A DNA stretch of 64,000 bases from Microbacterium esteraromaticum. GTDB lineage: Bacteria; Actinomycetota; Actinomycetes; Actinomycetales; Microbacteriaceae. This document shows, piece by piece, positions 44,606-53,662 of the stretch (positions are counted from its first letter, which is position 1; each line of letters opens with the position of its first letter). Both the position numbers and the translations under genes were made by a program. The stretch lies in assembly GCF_014084045.1 (NCBI RefSeq), contig NZ_CP043732.1, forward strand, positions 806,001 through 870,000, written 5' to 3'. The notes beneath the pieces are model-generated. The model ran no database searches, was not told where the DNA came from, and saw only the letters and a list, made by a program, of their open reading frames with translations.

Positions 44606-45664
44606 TCAGAACAGTGCGGGCTCGGGCGCGTAGCTCCGTGCCGGGGCTCCGGCATCCTCCGGCAGTTCGGCGACCGTGGCCGGCTGCCACTTCGGGTTGC
44701 GGTCCTTGTCGACCAGCTGGGCCCGGATGCCCTCGACCAGGTCAGGGTGGTTGTGACCGAACCACATCACCCGCCGGTACTCGCCCTCCAGCGCTTCGCG
44801 CACACCGCCCATCGCGCGCGCCTCGCGCACGGCGTCGAGCGTGACGGCGAGGCCTGTCGGTGCGAGCTCCTCGAGCGTGGCGAGGGCGGATGCCGCCTCC
44901 GGGGCATCCGAATCCCGCAGCCGCTGCATGATCTCCCCAACGGTGTCGGCCGAGAAGGCCTCGTCGATCCAAGCCCGGGCGGCCGGCAGCTGCGAAGGCT
45001 CCGGCGTCTCGTCGAAGAGCAGGGTCAGCTCGTTCGGGGTGCCGGGATCGGCACGGGTCGCGAGCGCGTCGCGCAGCCCGTCGAGGTTCTCGGAGGGCAC
45101 GAAGTGATCGGCGAAGCCCAGGTACAGGGCATCCGCCGCGCTCATGCTCTGCCCGGTGAGACCGAAGTACTCCCCCAGCCGGCCGGGCGCCCGGCCGAGC
45201 AGCCAGGTGCCGCCGACGTCGGGGGTGAAGCCGATGCGCGTCTCCGGCATCGCGAGCCGTGACCGCTCGGTCACGATGCGCACCGCGGCGTGACCGGCGA
45301 GGCCGATGCCGCCGCCCATGGTGATGCCGTCGGCGAAGACGACGACGGGCTTCGGGTACTCGGCGATCAGCGCGTTCATGGCGTACTCGGCGCGGAAGAA
45401 GTCGGCGATGTGCTCGGGGTGACCGCTCGTGATCGAGTCGTACAGGGCACGCACGTCGCCGCCGGCGCACAGGCCTCGATCGCCGGCGCCGTCGATCAGC
45501 ACCGTCTGGACGTCGGTGTCGCGGATCCACGCCGTGAGCGCCGCCGTGATCTGCTCGATCATGCCGAGGTCGAGGGCGTTGATGGCCCGCGGCCGATTGA
45601 GCGTGATGCGCCCGAGCGAGCTCTCTGTGCGAACGAGGACGGTGGCGGCTTCGGTGTCGGTCAC
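44606..45664 (-). CDS. 3-hydroxyisobutyryl-CoA hydrolase / enoyl-CoA hydratase family
   Basis: A 352-residue crotonase-superfamily enzyme. GAGDRGLCAGGDVRALYD and the oxyanion-hole and active-site segment MPETRIGFTPDVGGTWLLGRAPGRLGEYFGLTG are hallmarks of 3-hydroxyisobutyryl-CoA hydrolase, the valine-degradation enzyme that frees 3-hydroxyisobutyrate. The C-terminal extension (MWFGHNHPDLVEGIRAQLVDKDRNPKWQP) is also typical and longer than in plain enoyl-CoA hydratases. The GTG at 45664 has TAGCCT 7 nt upstream. It is alone, convergent with the glycosyltransferase. Confidence 0.93.
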   Translation of the reverse strand: MTDTEAATVLVRTESSLGRITLNRPRAINALDLGMIEQITAALTAWIRDTDVQTVLIDGAGDRGLCAGGDVRALYDSITSGHPEHIADFFRAEYAMNALIAEYPKPVVVFADGITMGGGIGLAGHAAVRIVTERSRLAMPETRIGFTPDVGGTWLLGRAPGRLGEYFGLTGQSMSAADALYLGFADHFVPSENLDGLRDALATRADPGTPNELTLLFDETPEPSQLPAARAWIDEAFSADTVGEIMQRLRDSDAPEAASALATLEELAPTGLAVTLDAVREARAMGGVREALEGEYRRVMWFGHNHPDLVEGIRAQLVDKDRNPKWQPATVAELPEDAGAPARSYAPEPALF

Positions 45665-45671
45665 GCCTGCC

Positions 45672-45677
45672 AGGCTA
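45672..45677 (-). promoter_or_regulatory. -10 box for a leaderless start (hydrolase)
   Basis: TAGCCT on the minus strand, 7 nt before the GTG at 45664. Confidence 0.45.
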
Positions 45678-45797
45678 CTCCGCTTCGCGATCTGCCCTGA
45701 TTTGACCACCAGGATGGGCTCTTTCGGCAGGTGAAGCCACGGTTCCAGCGGATTTCCGAGAAGATGGGGGGAATTGTCCCGAAGAGGAGAGGTCGAC

Positions 45798-48356
45798 ATG
45801 CCCGAAGGACAGGTGCTCGAGTTCAGCCAGGTCACGAAGCGCTTCGGCGCGGTGACGGCCGTTTCCGACCTCTCCGTCCGCGTCGAACCCGGCGCCGTCA
45901 CCGGATTCCTCGGACCGAACGGCGCGGGCAAGACGACCTCGCTGCGCATCCTGCTCGGGCAGATCCGGCCCACCTCCGGCACCGCCACGATCGGTGGGGC
46001 GAACTACTCCGACCTGCGTCACCCGCTGCGCACCGTCGGCGCGGTGCTCGAGGAGTCCGCGTACCGCCCCAGGCGCACGGCGAGCCGCCAGCTGCTGATC
46101 GCGGCGAAGGCGAACGGCATCCCCTCGTCCCGCGTCGAGCAGGTGCTGCGCCTGGTCGGCCTGCAGGACGACGCCGACACCCGTCTCGGCAGCTACTCGC
46201 TGGGCATGCGCCAGCGTCTCGCCGTCGCATGCGCGCTGCTCGGCGATCCCGGCGTGCTGGTCCTCGACGAACCGGCGAACGGTCTCGACCCCGAGGGCAT
46301 CCGCTGGATGCGTCTGCTCATGCGGCGCCTGGCCGACGAGGGACGCACGGTGCTCGTCTCGTCGCATGTCCTCAGCGAGATCGAGCAGGTCGCCGACAAC
46401 GTCGTGGTCCTCTCGAAGGGGCGCGCGGTGCACGCGGGTCCGATCGCCGAGCTCGGCGGATCGGCCGGAGGCGCCGTCGTGGTGGATGCCGAGAACCGGG
46501 CGTTCCTGATCACCGCCCTCTCGGCGGCGAAGCTCGACTTCGACGTGCTGCGCTCCGGGGTCACCGTGCGCGACTCGGACGCGGCGACGGTCGGCGCCAT
46601 CGCAGCCCAGGCCGGGGTCGCCCTGACGATGCTGCAGCAGCGCGGCCCCAGCCTCGAGGAGGTCTTCCTCGACCTCGTCTACGGGCGACGCACCGACAGC
46701 CCTCGCCTCGACACCTCGGCGAACCCGGTCGCGCACGCGCCGCTGGCTGCGAGCCCGGACGCGGGTGCCGCCGATGCGGCACTGGTCGCGGGTGGCGTGC
46801 CCCTGGCGGGCGCCGCCGCTGTGGTCGCCGACGGTGGCGTGGTCGCCGCCGCGGGGATCGGCTACGGCGCCGCCGTCGATGACCCCGATGCGGATGCTCC
46901 GGATTCGGATGCCACGGCGACCGATCCGTCGGAGGACACCGTGACCCCCGACGGGGAGGAACCGGACGCCTCCACGGAATCAGACGATGTGGACGGCGCG
47001 GAGGCATCCGTCCCGGCTGAGGAGTCGAGTGACGCCACCGGCATCGGAGCAGCCGATGACGGCGCGGTCGACCCCACGGATGCGGCGGAGACGGCGGCCG
47101 AGGAGTCGAGTGACGCCATGGCCGAGGGCGTCGTGACGGCCGCGGGCGGCGTGGCGGGCGATGCCGACACCGCGCAGGACGCCGACGGCAACCTCTCCCC
47201 TGAGCACCATGAGCACCCTGAGCACAGCGGTGCCGACGAAGGCGCAGACGTCGCGGACGACGCGGAGTCGGTTGCTGACGACGCCGAGACCGGCGACGCG
47301 TTCGCCGGTGAGCAGGCGAACGACGAGCCGCTTTCTTCGGACGAGACCCCTTCTTCGGACGAGGCTCCCTCGTCGGACGAGGCTCCGTCTTCGGACGAGG
47401 CTCTGTCGTCGGACGAGGCTCCGTCTTCGGACGAGACCCCGTCGTCGGACGAGACCCCTTCTTCGGACGAGGCTCCGTCTTCGGACGAGGCTCTGTCGTC
47501 GGACGAGACCCCGTCGTCGGACGAGACCCCGTCTTCGGACGAGGCTCGGGCCGCCGAGCACAGCGACGACGACCTCGCCGACGGCTGGAGCGACGAGACG
47601 CACGCGGTCGAGACCGCGGGTGCCGCCGGCACCGAGTTCGACGAGAACGGCCAGAACGACCCTGCCGTCGAGAACGATGACGCCGACACCCAGTCGGTCG
47701 ACATCGTGCACGGAGAAGAGGCAGTCGCCGACCTCTTCGGCCTCGAGTCCGACGGATCGGCCGAGCAGCACGACCAGCAGCACGACAACCAGCAGCACGA
47801 CGAGCACCCGGCATCGTCTGTCCAGTCGGGAGACGAGCATCCGGCATCCGATGCCGACCGCGCCGACTCGGACGAGGCCGACGAGCCGTCCGACGAGACG
47901 CGTCGCCTGATCCTTCCGCTCGCGACCGAGGCTGTCACGCTTCCGTCCGCGACCGCCGAGCCCACGTTCACCGAGCTGATCACGGGCCTGCCCGCATCGG
48001 TCACCACCGAGGGATCCGACAGCGCTGCTCCGGCGACCGAGGCGATCTCGATCGTCACGCCCGAGCTCACGCACGATGAAGACGAAGACGCCGTGGACGA
48101 CGGCGTCGACGACCCGCGACTCGCGGCGATGCGCACCTCGCTCTCGGCTGCGGCCAGCCGCTTCTTCGACGGCCCCGCTCCCGACTACCCGTACAGCTCA
48201 CGCGCCGAGCGACGCGAGGAAGCCGCCGCGGCAGGCGAGGAGGGCGTGGCCTCCGAGGGTGAGAGCGACGAGTCCGACCGGCACGAGGGCGACGAGCATC
48301 ACGGTGGCGAGAGCCACCACCACGACGAGAACCACGACCAGCACCACCACGGCTGA
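45798..48356 (+). CDS. ABC-2 type ATPase with a giant acidic repetitive tail
   Basis: An 852-residue protein. Residues 1-~300 form a complete ABC ATPase (Walker A GPNGAGKTT at 39-47, YSLGMRQRL at ~133-141, Walker B VLVLDEPANGLD at 153-164), of the type that pairs with ABC-2 exporter permeases. After a short Ala/Gly-rich hydrophobic patch (~325-360) comes a ~490-residue tail of Asp, Glu, Ser and Thr. It includes twelve SSDExx hexapeptides (513-584), a conserved-looking block near 740-800 and a His-rich end (HEGDEHHGGESHHHDENHDQHHHG type). The ATG at 45798 has AGGAGAGG upstream. No permease gene is adjacent. The tail may bind metal ions or tether the ATPase at the membrane or cell wall; its role is unknown. 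Confidence 0.9.
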   Translation: MPEGQVLEFSQVTKRFGAVTAVSDLSVRVEPGAVTGFLGPNGAGKTTSLRILLGQIRPTSGTATIGGANYSDLRHPLRTVGAVLEESAYRPRRTASRQLLIAAKANGIPSSRVEQVLRLVGLQDDADTRLGSYSLGMRQRLAVACALLGDPGVLVLDEPANGLDPEGIRWMRLLMRRLADEGRTVLVSSHVLSEIEQVADNVVVLSKGRAVHAGPIAELGGSAGGAVVVDAENRAFLITALSAAKLDFDVLRSGVTVRDSDAATVGAIAAQAGVALTMLQQRGPSLEEVFLDLVYGRRTDSPRLDTSANPVAHAPLAASPDAGAADAALVAGGVPLAGAAAVVADGGVVAAAGIGYGAAVDDPDADAPDSDATATDPSEDTVTPDGEEPDASTESDDVDGAEASVPAEESSDATGIGAADDGAVDPTDAAETAAEESSDAMAEGVVTAAGGVAGDADTAQDADGNLSPEHHEHPEHSGADEGADVADDAESVADDAETGDAFAGEQANDEPLSSDETPSSDEAPSSDEAPSSDEALSSDEAPSSDETPSSDETPSSDEAPSSDEALSSDETPSSDETPSSDEARAAEHSDDDLADGWSDETHAVETAGAAGTEFDENGQNDPAVENDDADTQSVDIVHGEEAVADLFGLESDGSAEQHDQQHDNQQHDEHPASSVQSGDEHPASDADRADSDEADEPSDETRRLILPLATEAVTLPSATAEPTFTELITGLPASVTTEGSDSAAPATEAISIVTPELTHDEDEDAVDDGVDDPRLAAMRTSLSAAASRFFDGPAPDYPYSSRAERREEAAAAGEEGVASEGESDESDRHEGDEHHGGESHHHDENHDQHHHG
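47334..47549 (+). repeat. Twelve in-frame 18-bp repeats (SSDExx)
   Basis: Exactly 216 bp, twelve 18-bp units coding SSDETP, SSDEAP, SSDEAL or SSDEAR. Silent variation (TCT/TCG, CCC/CCT/CCG) among units shows the copies are not brand new, yet near-identity makes slippage likely. Confidence 0.9.
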
Positions 48357-48399
48357 CGGATGCGGCGCAGCGGCCCGCCGATCAGGCGGTGCTCGCTCG

Positions 48400-48852
48400 T
48401 CAGACGGTGCGCGGCCGAGGACGGATGACCGGGCGCTGACGCGGCTTGTGCACCGGTACCGTGCCGGTCGCGATGTCGACGACGTCTTCAGGGTGGTCGC
48501 TGACCTCGAGGCGCAGCGCCTGCGTCAGGGCGATCCCATGACGCGTCGTGAGGATGAGTCTCTGGAACTGCGGGTCGCCCTCGAGGTCGATCACCACGCT
48601 CGGCTTCCGTCGGCGGATGAGCACGAAGTCGGTGGTCTCCGCGGCCTTCCAGGTGCCGGCGGCGAGGATCCCCGGGATGTGCGTGCCCGGCCCTGGCACT
48701 CCGCGCAGCCAGGTCCAGGCATCCTGGGTCAGCTGCACCTTGGTGATGTGCTCACGCTCGATCCGCACGTTCTCACGATGAAAGGTCGACGCACGCTCGA
48801 TGGGCGAGAGCACGACCTCGAGTCGCGTCTGATCCAGCAGCAGGGTCACCAT
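48400..48852 (-). CDS. Conserved hypothetical protein, PH-like
   Basis: A 150-residue cytoplasmic protein with alternating beta strands (LLLDQTRLEVVLS, NVRIEREHITKVQLT, FVLIRRRKPSVVIDL, QFQRLILTTRH, ALRLEVSDHPEDVVDIATG) that read like a small PH-type or similar beta fold, with a basic tail (HKPRQRPVIRPRPR). I know of similar uncharacterised actinobacterial proteins but no function. The ATG at 48852 has CAGACT 6 nt upstream. It converges with the acidic-tail ATPase gene; nothing links the two functionally except position. Confidence 0.8.
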   Translation of the reverse strand: MVTLLLDQTRLEVVLSPIERASTFHRENVRIEREHITKVQLTQDAWTWLRGVPGPGTHIPGILAAGTWKAAETTDFVLIRRRKPSVVIDLEGDPQFQRLILTTRHGIALTQALRLEVSDHPEDVVDIATGTVPVHKPRQRPVIRPRPRTV

Positions 48853-48940
48853 GCGTCCAGTCTGCCAGCGCGCACCGGCGACACGCCCACGACTTGCTGA
48901 CAGGACGACAACGATCCTGCACGGGGAGCCGGCGAGCCGA

Positions 48941-49432
48941 CCGGAAACCTCAGACCACACGACCGCACGCCGGCGTGGCGACCCGCAACACGCCGCCCAC
49001 GCACCAGACCGTCCGAAACCCCCGACGCCAGCCCCCGCCCACCGGAAACCACAGACCGAACGACCCCGCACCGGCGTGGCGACCCGCAACACGCCGCCCC
49101 CGCACCGGACCGTCCGAAACCCCGACGCCAGCCCCCGCCCACCGGAAACCACAGACCGAACGACCCCGCACCGGCGTGGCGACCCACAACACGCCGCCCG
49201 CGCACCAGACCGTCCGAAACGCCCGACGCCAGTCCCGGCACACCGGAAACCACAGACCGAACGACCGCACGCCGGCGTGGCGACCCGCAACACGCCGCCC
49301 GCGCACCAGACCGTCCGAAACCCTCGACGCCAGTCCCGGCACACCGGAAGCCTCAGACCGAACGACCCCGCACCCGCGTGGCGACCCGCAACACGCCGCC
49401 CCCGCACCAGACCGTCCGAAACCCCCGACGGG
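48941..49432. repeat. Five tandem ~101-bp GC-rich repeats
   Basis: CCGGAAAC-type unit starts recur at 48941, 49042, 49142, 49243 and 49344 (spacing 100-101 bp), each followed by the same ~100 bp with a few substitutions, up to the hemL stop. Each unit has the inverted pair CGGCGTG...CACGCCG (7-bp stem, ~12-nt loop) and the tag CCAGACCGTCCGAAAC. The period is not a multiple of three, so the open frames crossing the array are not coding. The gap holds no gene. Confidence 0.9.
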
Positions 49433-50746
49433 TCAGGCGGATGCTGCGGCCGCAGCCGCCGCGGGCAGTGCGGCCTCGATCGCGAGCAGCTCCTCCTCGC
49501 CATGCGCGGCCATGACGAACCAGGCCTCGAAGACACTGGGCGGCAGGGCCACGCCCTGCTCGCGCATGGAGTGGAAGAACGGCGCGAACCGGAACGACTC
49601 CTGCGTCTGCGCGATCGCGTAGTCGCGCGGGGCCTCGGGGAGGAAGGCGACGCCGAACAGGTTGCCGGCGCGGGCCACCGAGTGCATCACTCCGGCATCC
49701 GTCAGTGCGTCATCCAGCGCCCCGGACAGCCGCGAGGCCGAGGCGTCGATCCGCGCGTACACCTCGGGGGTCGCGAGCCGCAGGGTCGTGATGCCCGCTG
49801 CGACCGAGAGCGGGTTCCCCGACAGGGTGCCCGCCTGGTAGACGGGGCCGACCGGAGCCAGCATGTCCATGACTGCGGCGCTGCCACCCAGCGCGGCCAG
49901 GGGCATCCCCCCGCCGACGACCTTGCCGAAGGTGATGATGTCGGGAACGTAGTGCTCGCCCTCCTGCTGCTGCAGACCCCAGAATCCGGCGGGGTGCACG
50001 CGGAAGCCGGTGAGCACCTCGTCGAGGATCATCAGCGCGCCATGCTCATGCGCGGTGTCGGCGATCAGCTTGTTGAAGCCGGGCAGCGGAGCGACGACGC
50101 CCATGTTCGCCGAAGCTGCCTCGACGATCACCGCGGCGATGCGGTCGCCGTGCTCGGCGAACACCGCGGCGAGGGCATCCGGGTCGTTGTAGTCGATGAC
50201 CAGGGTCTGGGCGGCGATCGGCGCAGGCACACCCGCCGAGCCGGGCAGCGCGAGGGTGGCCACACCCGAGCCGGCGGCGGCGAGCAGCCCGTCGGAGTGC
50301 CCGTGATAGTGGCCCGAGAACTTCACCAGCAGGTCGCGGCCGGTCGCGCCGCGCGCGAGCCGGATGGCGGTCATGGTCGCCTCGGTGCCCGTCGAGACCA
50401 GGCGCACCCGCTCGACCGGGCGCACCTCGCCGTGCCGCACCCGCTCGGCGATCAGCTGGGCGAGCTCGACCTCGCCCTCGGTGGGCGCGCCGAACGAGAG
50501 GCCGCGGGCCGCGGCATCCTGAACCGCCTGCACGACCTCGGGATGCGCGTGGCCGAGCAGCGCAGGACCCCACGACGCGACGAGGTCGATGTACTCGCGT
50601 CCGTCCGCGTCGGTCACGCGGGCGCCCGACGCGGATGCCAGGAACCGCGGCGTGCCGCCGACGGAGCCGTAGGCCCGCACCGGCGAGTTCACTCCGCCGG
50701 GGATGACGGAGCGGGCGGTGTCGAACAGGGAGTCGTTGCGGTCCAT
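49433..50746 (-). CDS. hemL: Glutamate-1-semialdehyde 2,1-aminomutase
   Basis: A 437-residue PLP enzyme that turns glutamate-1-semialdehyde into 5-aminolevulinate, the second step of C5-pathway heme synthesis. [53 protein letters not shown] and the PLP Lys at ~275 (TFGKVVGGG) are all present. The N-terminus fits the family and TAGGCT stands 6 nt before the ATG, so hemL has its own promoter although it lies downstream of hemB. It acts with HemA, encoded 8 kb away. The tail is Ala-rich. Confidence 0.97.
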   Translation of the reverse strand: MDRNDSLFDTARSVIPGGVNSPVRAYGSVGGTPRFLASASGARVTDADGREYIDLVASWGPALLGHAHPEVVQAVQDAAARGLSFGAPTEGEVELAQLIAERVRHGEVRPVERVRLVSTGTEATMTAIRLARGATGRDLLVKFSGHYHGHSDGLLAAAGSGVATLALPGSAGVPAPIAAQTLVIDYNDPDALAAVFAEHGDRIAAVIVEAASANMGVVAPLPGFNKLIADTAHEHGALMILDEVLTGFRVHPAGFWGLQQQEGEHYVPDIITFGKVVGGGMPLAALGGSAAVMDMLAPVGPVYQAGTLSGNPLSVAAGITTLRLATPEVYARIDASASRLSGALDDALTDAGVMHSVARAGNLFGVAFLPEAPRDYAIAQTQESFRFAPFFHSMREQGVALPPSVFEAWFVMAAHGEEELLAIEAALPAAAAAAASA

Positions 50747-50752
50747 GCATCC

Positions 50753-50758
50753 AGCCTA
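50753..50758 (-). promoter_or_regulatory. -10 box for a leaderless start (hemL)
   Basis: TAGGCT on the minus strand, 6 nt before the hemL ATG. A small hairpin (CTGCACAC 50823-50830 with GTGTGCAG 50846-50853) lies just upstream and may end hemB transcripts. Confidence 0.5.
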
Positions 50759-50893
50759 CGGATGCCGGCTATGAGCGACTCCCGGCCGCAGATGCCGACG
50801 CCGATGCACACTCTTCCTCGAACTGCACACCCGACGAACGGATTCGTGTGCAGAACGGGGAGAAGTGTGCAGCCGCGTCTGCTCACCCCGACG

Positions 50894-51871
50894 TCAGCGC
50901 AGCCAGCGAGCCGCCTCGACCGCCCAGTACGTCAGCACCGCGTCGGCACCGGCGCGGCGGATCGACATCAGCGACTCGAGCACGGCCGCGCGGCGCTCGA
51001 TCCAGCCGTTGGCCGCGGCGGCCTCGACCATCGCGTACTCGCCCGACACCTGGTACGCCCAGACGGGCACGTCGACCGCGTCGCGCACCTCGCGCAGCAC
51101 GTCGAGGAAGCCCATCGCCGGCTTGACCATCACGATGTCGGCGCCCTCGTCCTGGTCGAACAGCGCCTCGCGCACGCCCTCGCGACGGTTGCCCGGATCC
51201 ATCTGATACGTGCGACGGTCGCCCTTCAGCTGGGAGTCGACCGCCTCGCGGAACGGGCCGTAGAACGCGCTCGCGTACTTCGCCGAGTAGGCGAGCAGCA
51301 GGACGTCGTGAAAGCCCTCGTCGTCGAGCGCCTCGCGGATGATCGCGACCTGACCGTCCATCATGCCGCTGAGGCCGAGAAGCCGAGACCCCGCACCGGC
51401 CTGGGCCAGAGCCATCGAGGCGTAGCGCTCGAGGGTGGCATCGTTGTCCACCTCGCCCGAGTCGCCGAGAACCCCGCAGTGCCCGTGATCGGTGAACTCG
51501 TCGAGGCAGAGATCGGTCTGCACGACGAGCGCGTCGCCGACCTCTGCCGCCAGCGCAGCGGTGGCGACATTGAGGATGCCGTTCGGATCGTCGGCACCGG
51601 AGCCGATCGCATCGCGCACGGCGGGAACTCCGAAGAGCATCACCCCGCCGACACCCGCCTCGGCGGCCTGCGACGCCGTGGCCCTGAGCGAGTCCATGGA
51701 GTGCTGCACGACACCCGGCATCGAGCCGATCGGCGCGGCCTCGGTGAGACCCTCGCGCACGAACATCGGCAGCACGAGCCGGCGCGGTTCGAGAGAGGTC
51801 TCGCGCGCGAGCTCGCGCACCGGCGCGGACTGGCGAAGTCGGCGCAGCCGCGCCTCGGGGAACCGGCTCAC
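50894..51871 (-). CDS. hemB: Delta-aminolevulinic acid dehydratase (porphobilinogen synthase)
   Basis: A 325-residue enzyme condensing two 5-aminolevulinates to porphobilinogen. The two active-site lysines are at ~198 (AYSAKYASAFYGPF) and ~250 (VMVKPAMGFLD). The metal-site region LCLDEFTDHGHCGVL (~121-135) carries Cys residues of the zinc type. The GTG at 51871 overlaps the hemD stop (GTGA), so the longer upstream frame was rejected. Part of the hemQ-hemC-hemD-hemB run. Confidence 0.97.
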   Translation of the reverse strand: MSRFPEARLRRLRQSAPVRELARETSLEPRRLVLPMFVREGLTEAAPIGSMPGVVQHSMDSLRATASQAAEAGVGGVMLFGVPAVRDAIGSGADDPNGILNVATAALAAEVGDALVVQTDLCLDEFTDHGHCGVLGDSGEVDNDATLERYASMALAQAGAGSRLLGLSGMMDGQVAIIREALDDEGFHDVLLLAYSAKYASAFYGPFREAVDSQLKGDRRTYQMDPGNRREGVREALFDQDEGADIVMVKPAMGFLDVLREVRDAVDVPVWAYQVSGEYAMVEAAAANGWIERRAAVLESLMSIRRAGADAVLTYWAVEAARWLR

Positions 51872-52665
51872 GGTGCGAACTCGTCTGCCGCGTGCGGAAG
51901 GGTGAAGCGCGAGACGGTGTCGATGAGGGCGTCGACCGTCTGCTTGTCGGCGATCGCGGTGACCGGGAGGCCGGCCTTCTCGGCGTCCTTGGCGGTGCGA
52001 GGGCCGATCGCGGCGAGCATCGTCGTATCGGGGATCGCGGGGAACTGCTCGCGCACCTGCTTGGCGACCGAGCCGCTCGTGATCAGGATGGCGTTGATGC
52101 GGCCGTTCTCGACATCGCGGCGGATGCGATCGGTGACAGGCACGCCGACGGTGCGGTAGGCGACGACGCTGTCGACGTCGTGTCCCGCCTCGGTGAGCAT
52201 GACCGACAGCACGGGCTTGGCGATCTCGCTGCGGAGAGTGAGCACGCGCTGCGCGTCGGGTTCGATCGAGATGATCTTCTCGGCCATGCCCGCTGCCGAG
52301 TTGTCGAGCTCGGGCATGAGCGCGACATCGTAGCCGGCCGCCTGGAGTGCAGTGGCGGTCGTCTCCCCGACGGCCGCGACCTTCGTGTGCGACGGGATCT
52401 CGACGCGGTGCGCGTAGAGCACGTCGACCGTCGTGGCGCTGGTGATGGTGAGCCAGTCGTACTCGCCGGCCTGCAGGCGGGCGAGCGCCGCGTCGAGGGC
52501 GTCCTGGTCGGTGGTCGGGGCGAAGTTGATCAGAGGCGCCACCACCGGCACCGCGCCGAGCGCACGCAGGCTGGCCGCGACGCCGTCGCCCCAGGGGCCG
52601 CCTCTGGGCACGAGAACGCGCCAGCCGTCGAGCGGCCTTGCGGTCTTGGTTTCGGAAGCAGTCAT
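51868..52665 (-). CDS. hemD: Uroporphyrinogen-III synthase
   Basis: A 265-residue HemD-type protein with the usual two-domain bilobal pattern and low conservation. GWRVLVPRGGPWGDGVAASLRALGAVPVVAPLINFAP, DWLTITSATTVDVL and INAILITSGSVAKQV are recognisable strands. It closes hydroxymethylbilane with inversion of ring D. The ATG at 52665 is preceded by a GTG at 52674 that could also serve; hemC ends at 52677. Position between hemC and hemB supports the assignment. Confidence 0.93.
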   Translation of the reverse strand: MTASETKTARPLDGWRVLVPRGGPWGDGVAASLRALGAVPVVAPLINFAPTTDQDALDAALARLQAGEYDWLTITSATTVDVLYAHRVEIPSHTKVAAVGETTATALQAAGYDVALMPELDNSAAGMAEKIISIEPDAQRVLTLRSEIAKPVLSVMLTEAGHDVDSVVAYRTVGVPVTDRIRRDVENGRINAILITSGSVAKQVREQFPAIPDTTMLAAIGPRTAKDAEKAGLPVTAIADKQTVDALIDTVSRFTLPHAADEFAP

Positions 52666-52676
52666 CTCGATCACTC

Positions 52677-53662
52677 TCAGGGGAGGAGGTCGGCCGCTCC
52701 CTGTTCGAGCAGCCGATGGGCCGCAGAGTCACCGAGCTCACGAGCTGTGCGCATCGGGTCTGCACCATCGGCAGCATCCGCTCCGTTGCCGCTGCCGTTC
52801 CGTCGAATATACCCCCTGCCCAGGGACTCGGTGGCGTCGAGTCCGATCCGGCGACTCCCGCCGGGTTCGTAGACGACCGCCCGCACCCGGATGCTGTCTC
52901 CTGTGACGACCGCGTGCGCCGCCATCGGCGCCTGGCATCCGGCCTCGAGTCCCGCGAGCACCGCCCGCTCGACCGTCACGGCGATGCGGGTGTCGAGGTC
53001 GTCGAGCCGCGCGAGGGCGTCGAGCAGCTCGGCCGGGGCGTCGGATGCGGTCTCCACAGCCAGTGCCCCCTGACCGGGGGCGGTCGGCCATTCGGCGAGG
53101 CCGAGCTCCTCACGACGCAGCGCCGTCTCCGCGCCGAGGCGGGTGAGTCCTGCGGCGGCGAGGATGACGGCGTCCAGCTCCCCGACGACACCCGCTCGAG
53201 GCGGGAGTCGACGTTGCCGCGGATGTCGACGACTTCCGCGTGCGGGGCCCGGCGACGCACCTGGGCGATCCGGCGCGGGGAGCCCGTGCCCACCGTGCTG
53301 CCGTGACGCAGCTCATGCAGCGGCGTTCCACCGCGCGTGATGACGACGTCCCTGGCATCCGCCCGCCGCGGGGTGGCCGCGATGACCAGCTCGGGCGGCA
53401 CGGCAGTGGGAAGGTCTTTCAGGGAGTGCACGAGGATGTCGCACTCCCCCGCGATCAGCGCCTCCCTCAGCCGGTTGGCGAAGATGCCGGTGCCGCCGAT
53501 CTCGGAGAGGGATGCCCGATTCGTGTCTCCTTCCGAGACGATGGGCACCAGCTCGACCGGCCGGCCCGCGATCTTCGCCAGCGCGTCGGCGACGTGACCG
53601 GACTGCGCCTGCGCGAGGGCGCTGCGACGGGTCCCGAGGCGGATCGGTGCGAGCGTCGTCAC
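52677..53662 (-). CDS. hemC: Hydroxymethylbilane synthase, apparent 1-nt frameshift
   Basis: Porphobilinogen deaminase, which links four porphobilinogens. The first part reads IRLGTRRSALAQAQSGHVADAL, HSLKDLPTAVPPELVIAATPRRADARDVVIT, GSTVGTGSPRRIAQVR. The second part has the dipyrromethane Cys in LEAGCQAPMAAHA. The frame is broken at the G4 run 53180-53183. One extra G joins DSRLERVSSG to ELDAVILAAAGLTRLGAE, giving a normal 328-residue protein. The GTG at 53662 overlaps the hemQ stop (GTGA). Because hemC is needed for heme and its neighbours are intact, a sequencing error is more likely than real loss. Confidence 0.92.

Noticed and set aside
46561..48136. Long antisense Ser/Ala- and Arg-rich frames opposite the acidic tail
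   Set aside because: They are mirror images of Asp/Glu/Ser codons in a GC-rich gene, with no ribosome sites or homology.
48941..49432. CRISPR array
   Set aside because: The units abut with no unique spacers, are ~101 bp long and have no cas genes nearby.
48846..49436. Open frames in several directions across the 101-bp repeats, with repeated Arg/Gly/Val- or Thr/Arg/Pro-rich peptides
   Set aside because: Repeat period is 100-101 bp, so no frame is preserved from unit to unit; no start site or homology.
51872..52777. Upstream extension of hemB across hemD
   Set aside because: The hemB N-terminus is at the GTG overlapping the hemD stop; the extension is Arg-rich and antiparallel in style to hemD coding.
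2982..53183. Reading the G-run frameshifts as phase variation or programmed frameshifting
   Set aside because: Runs are only 4-5 bases, too short for frequent slippage, the affected genes share no theme (heme, exporter, permease, wall), and the same-strand bias fits base-calling error better. Kept as an alternative in the finding.
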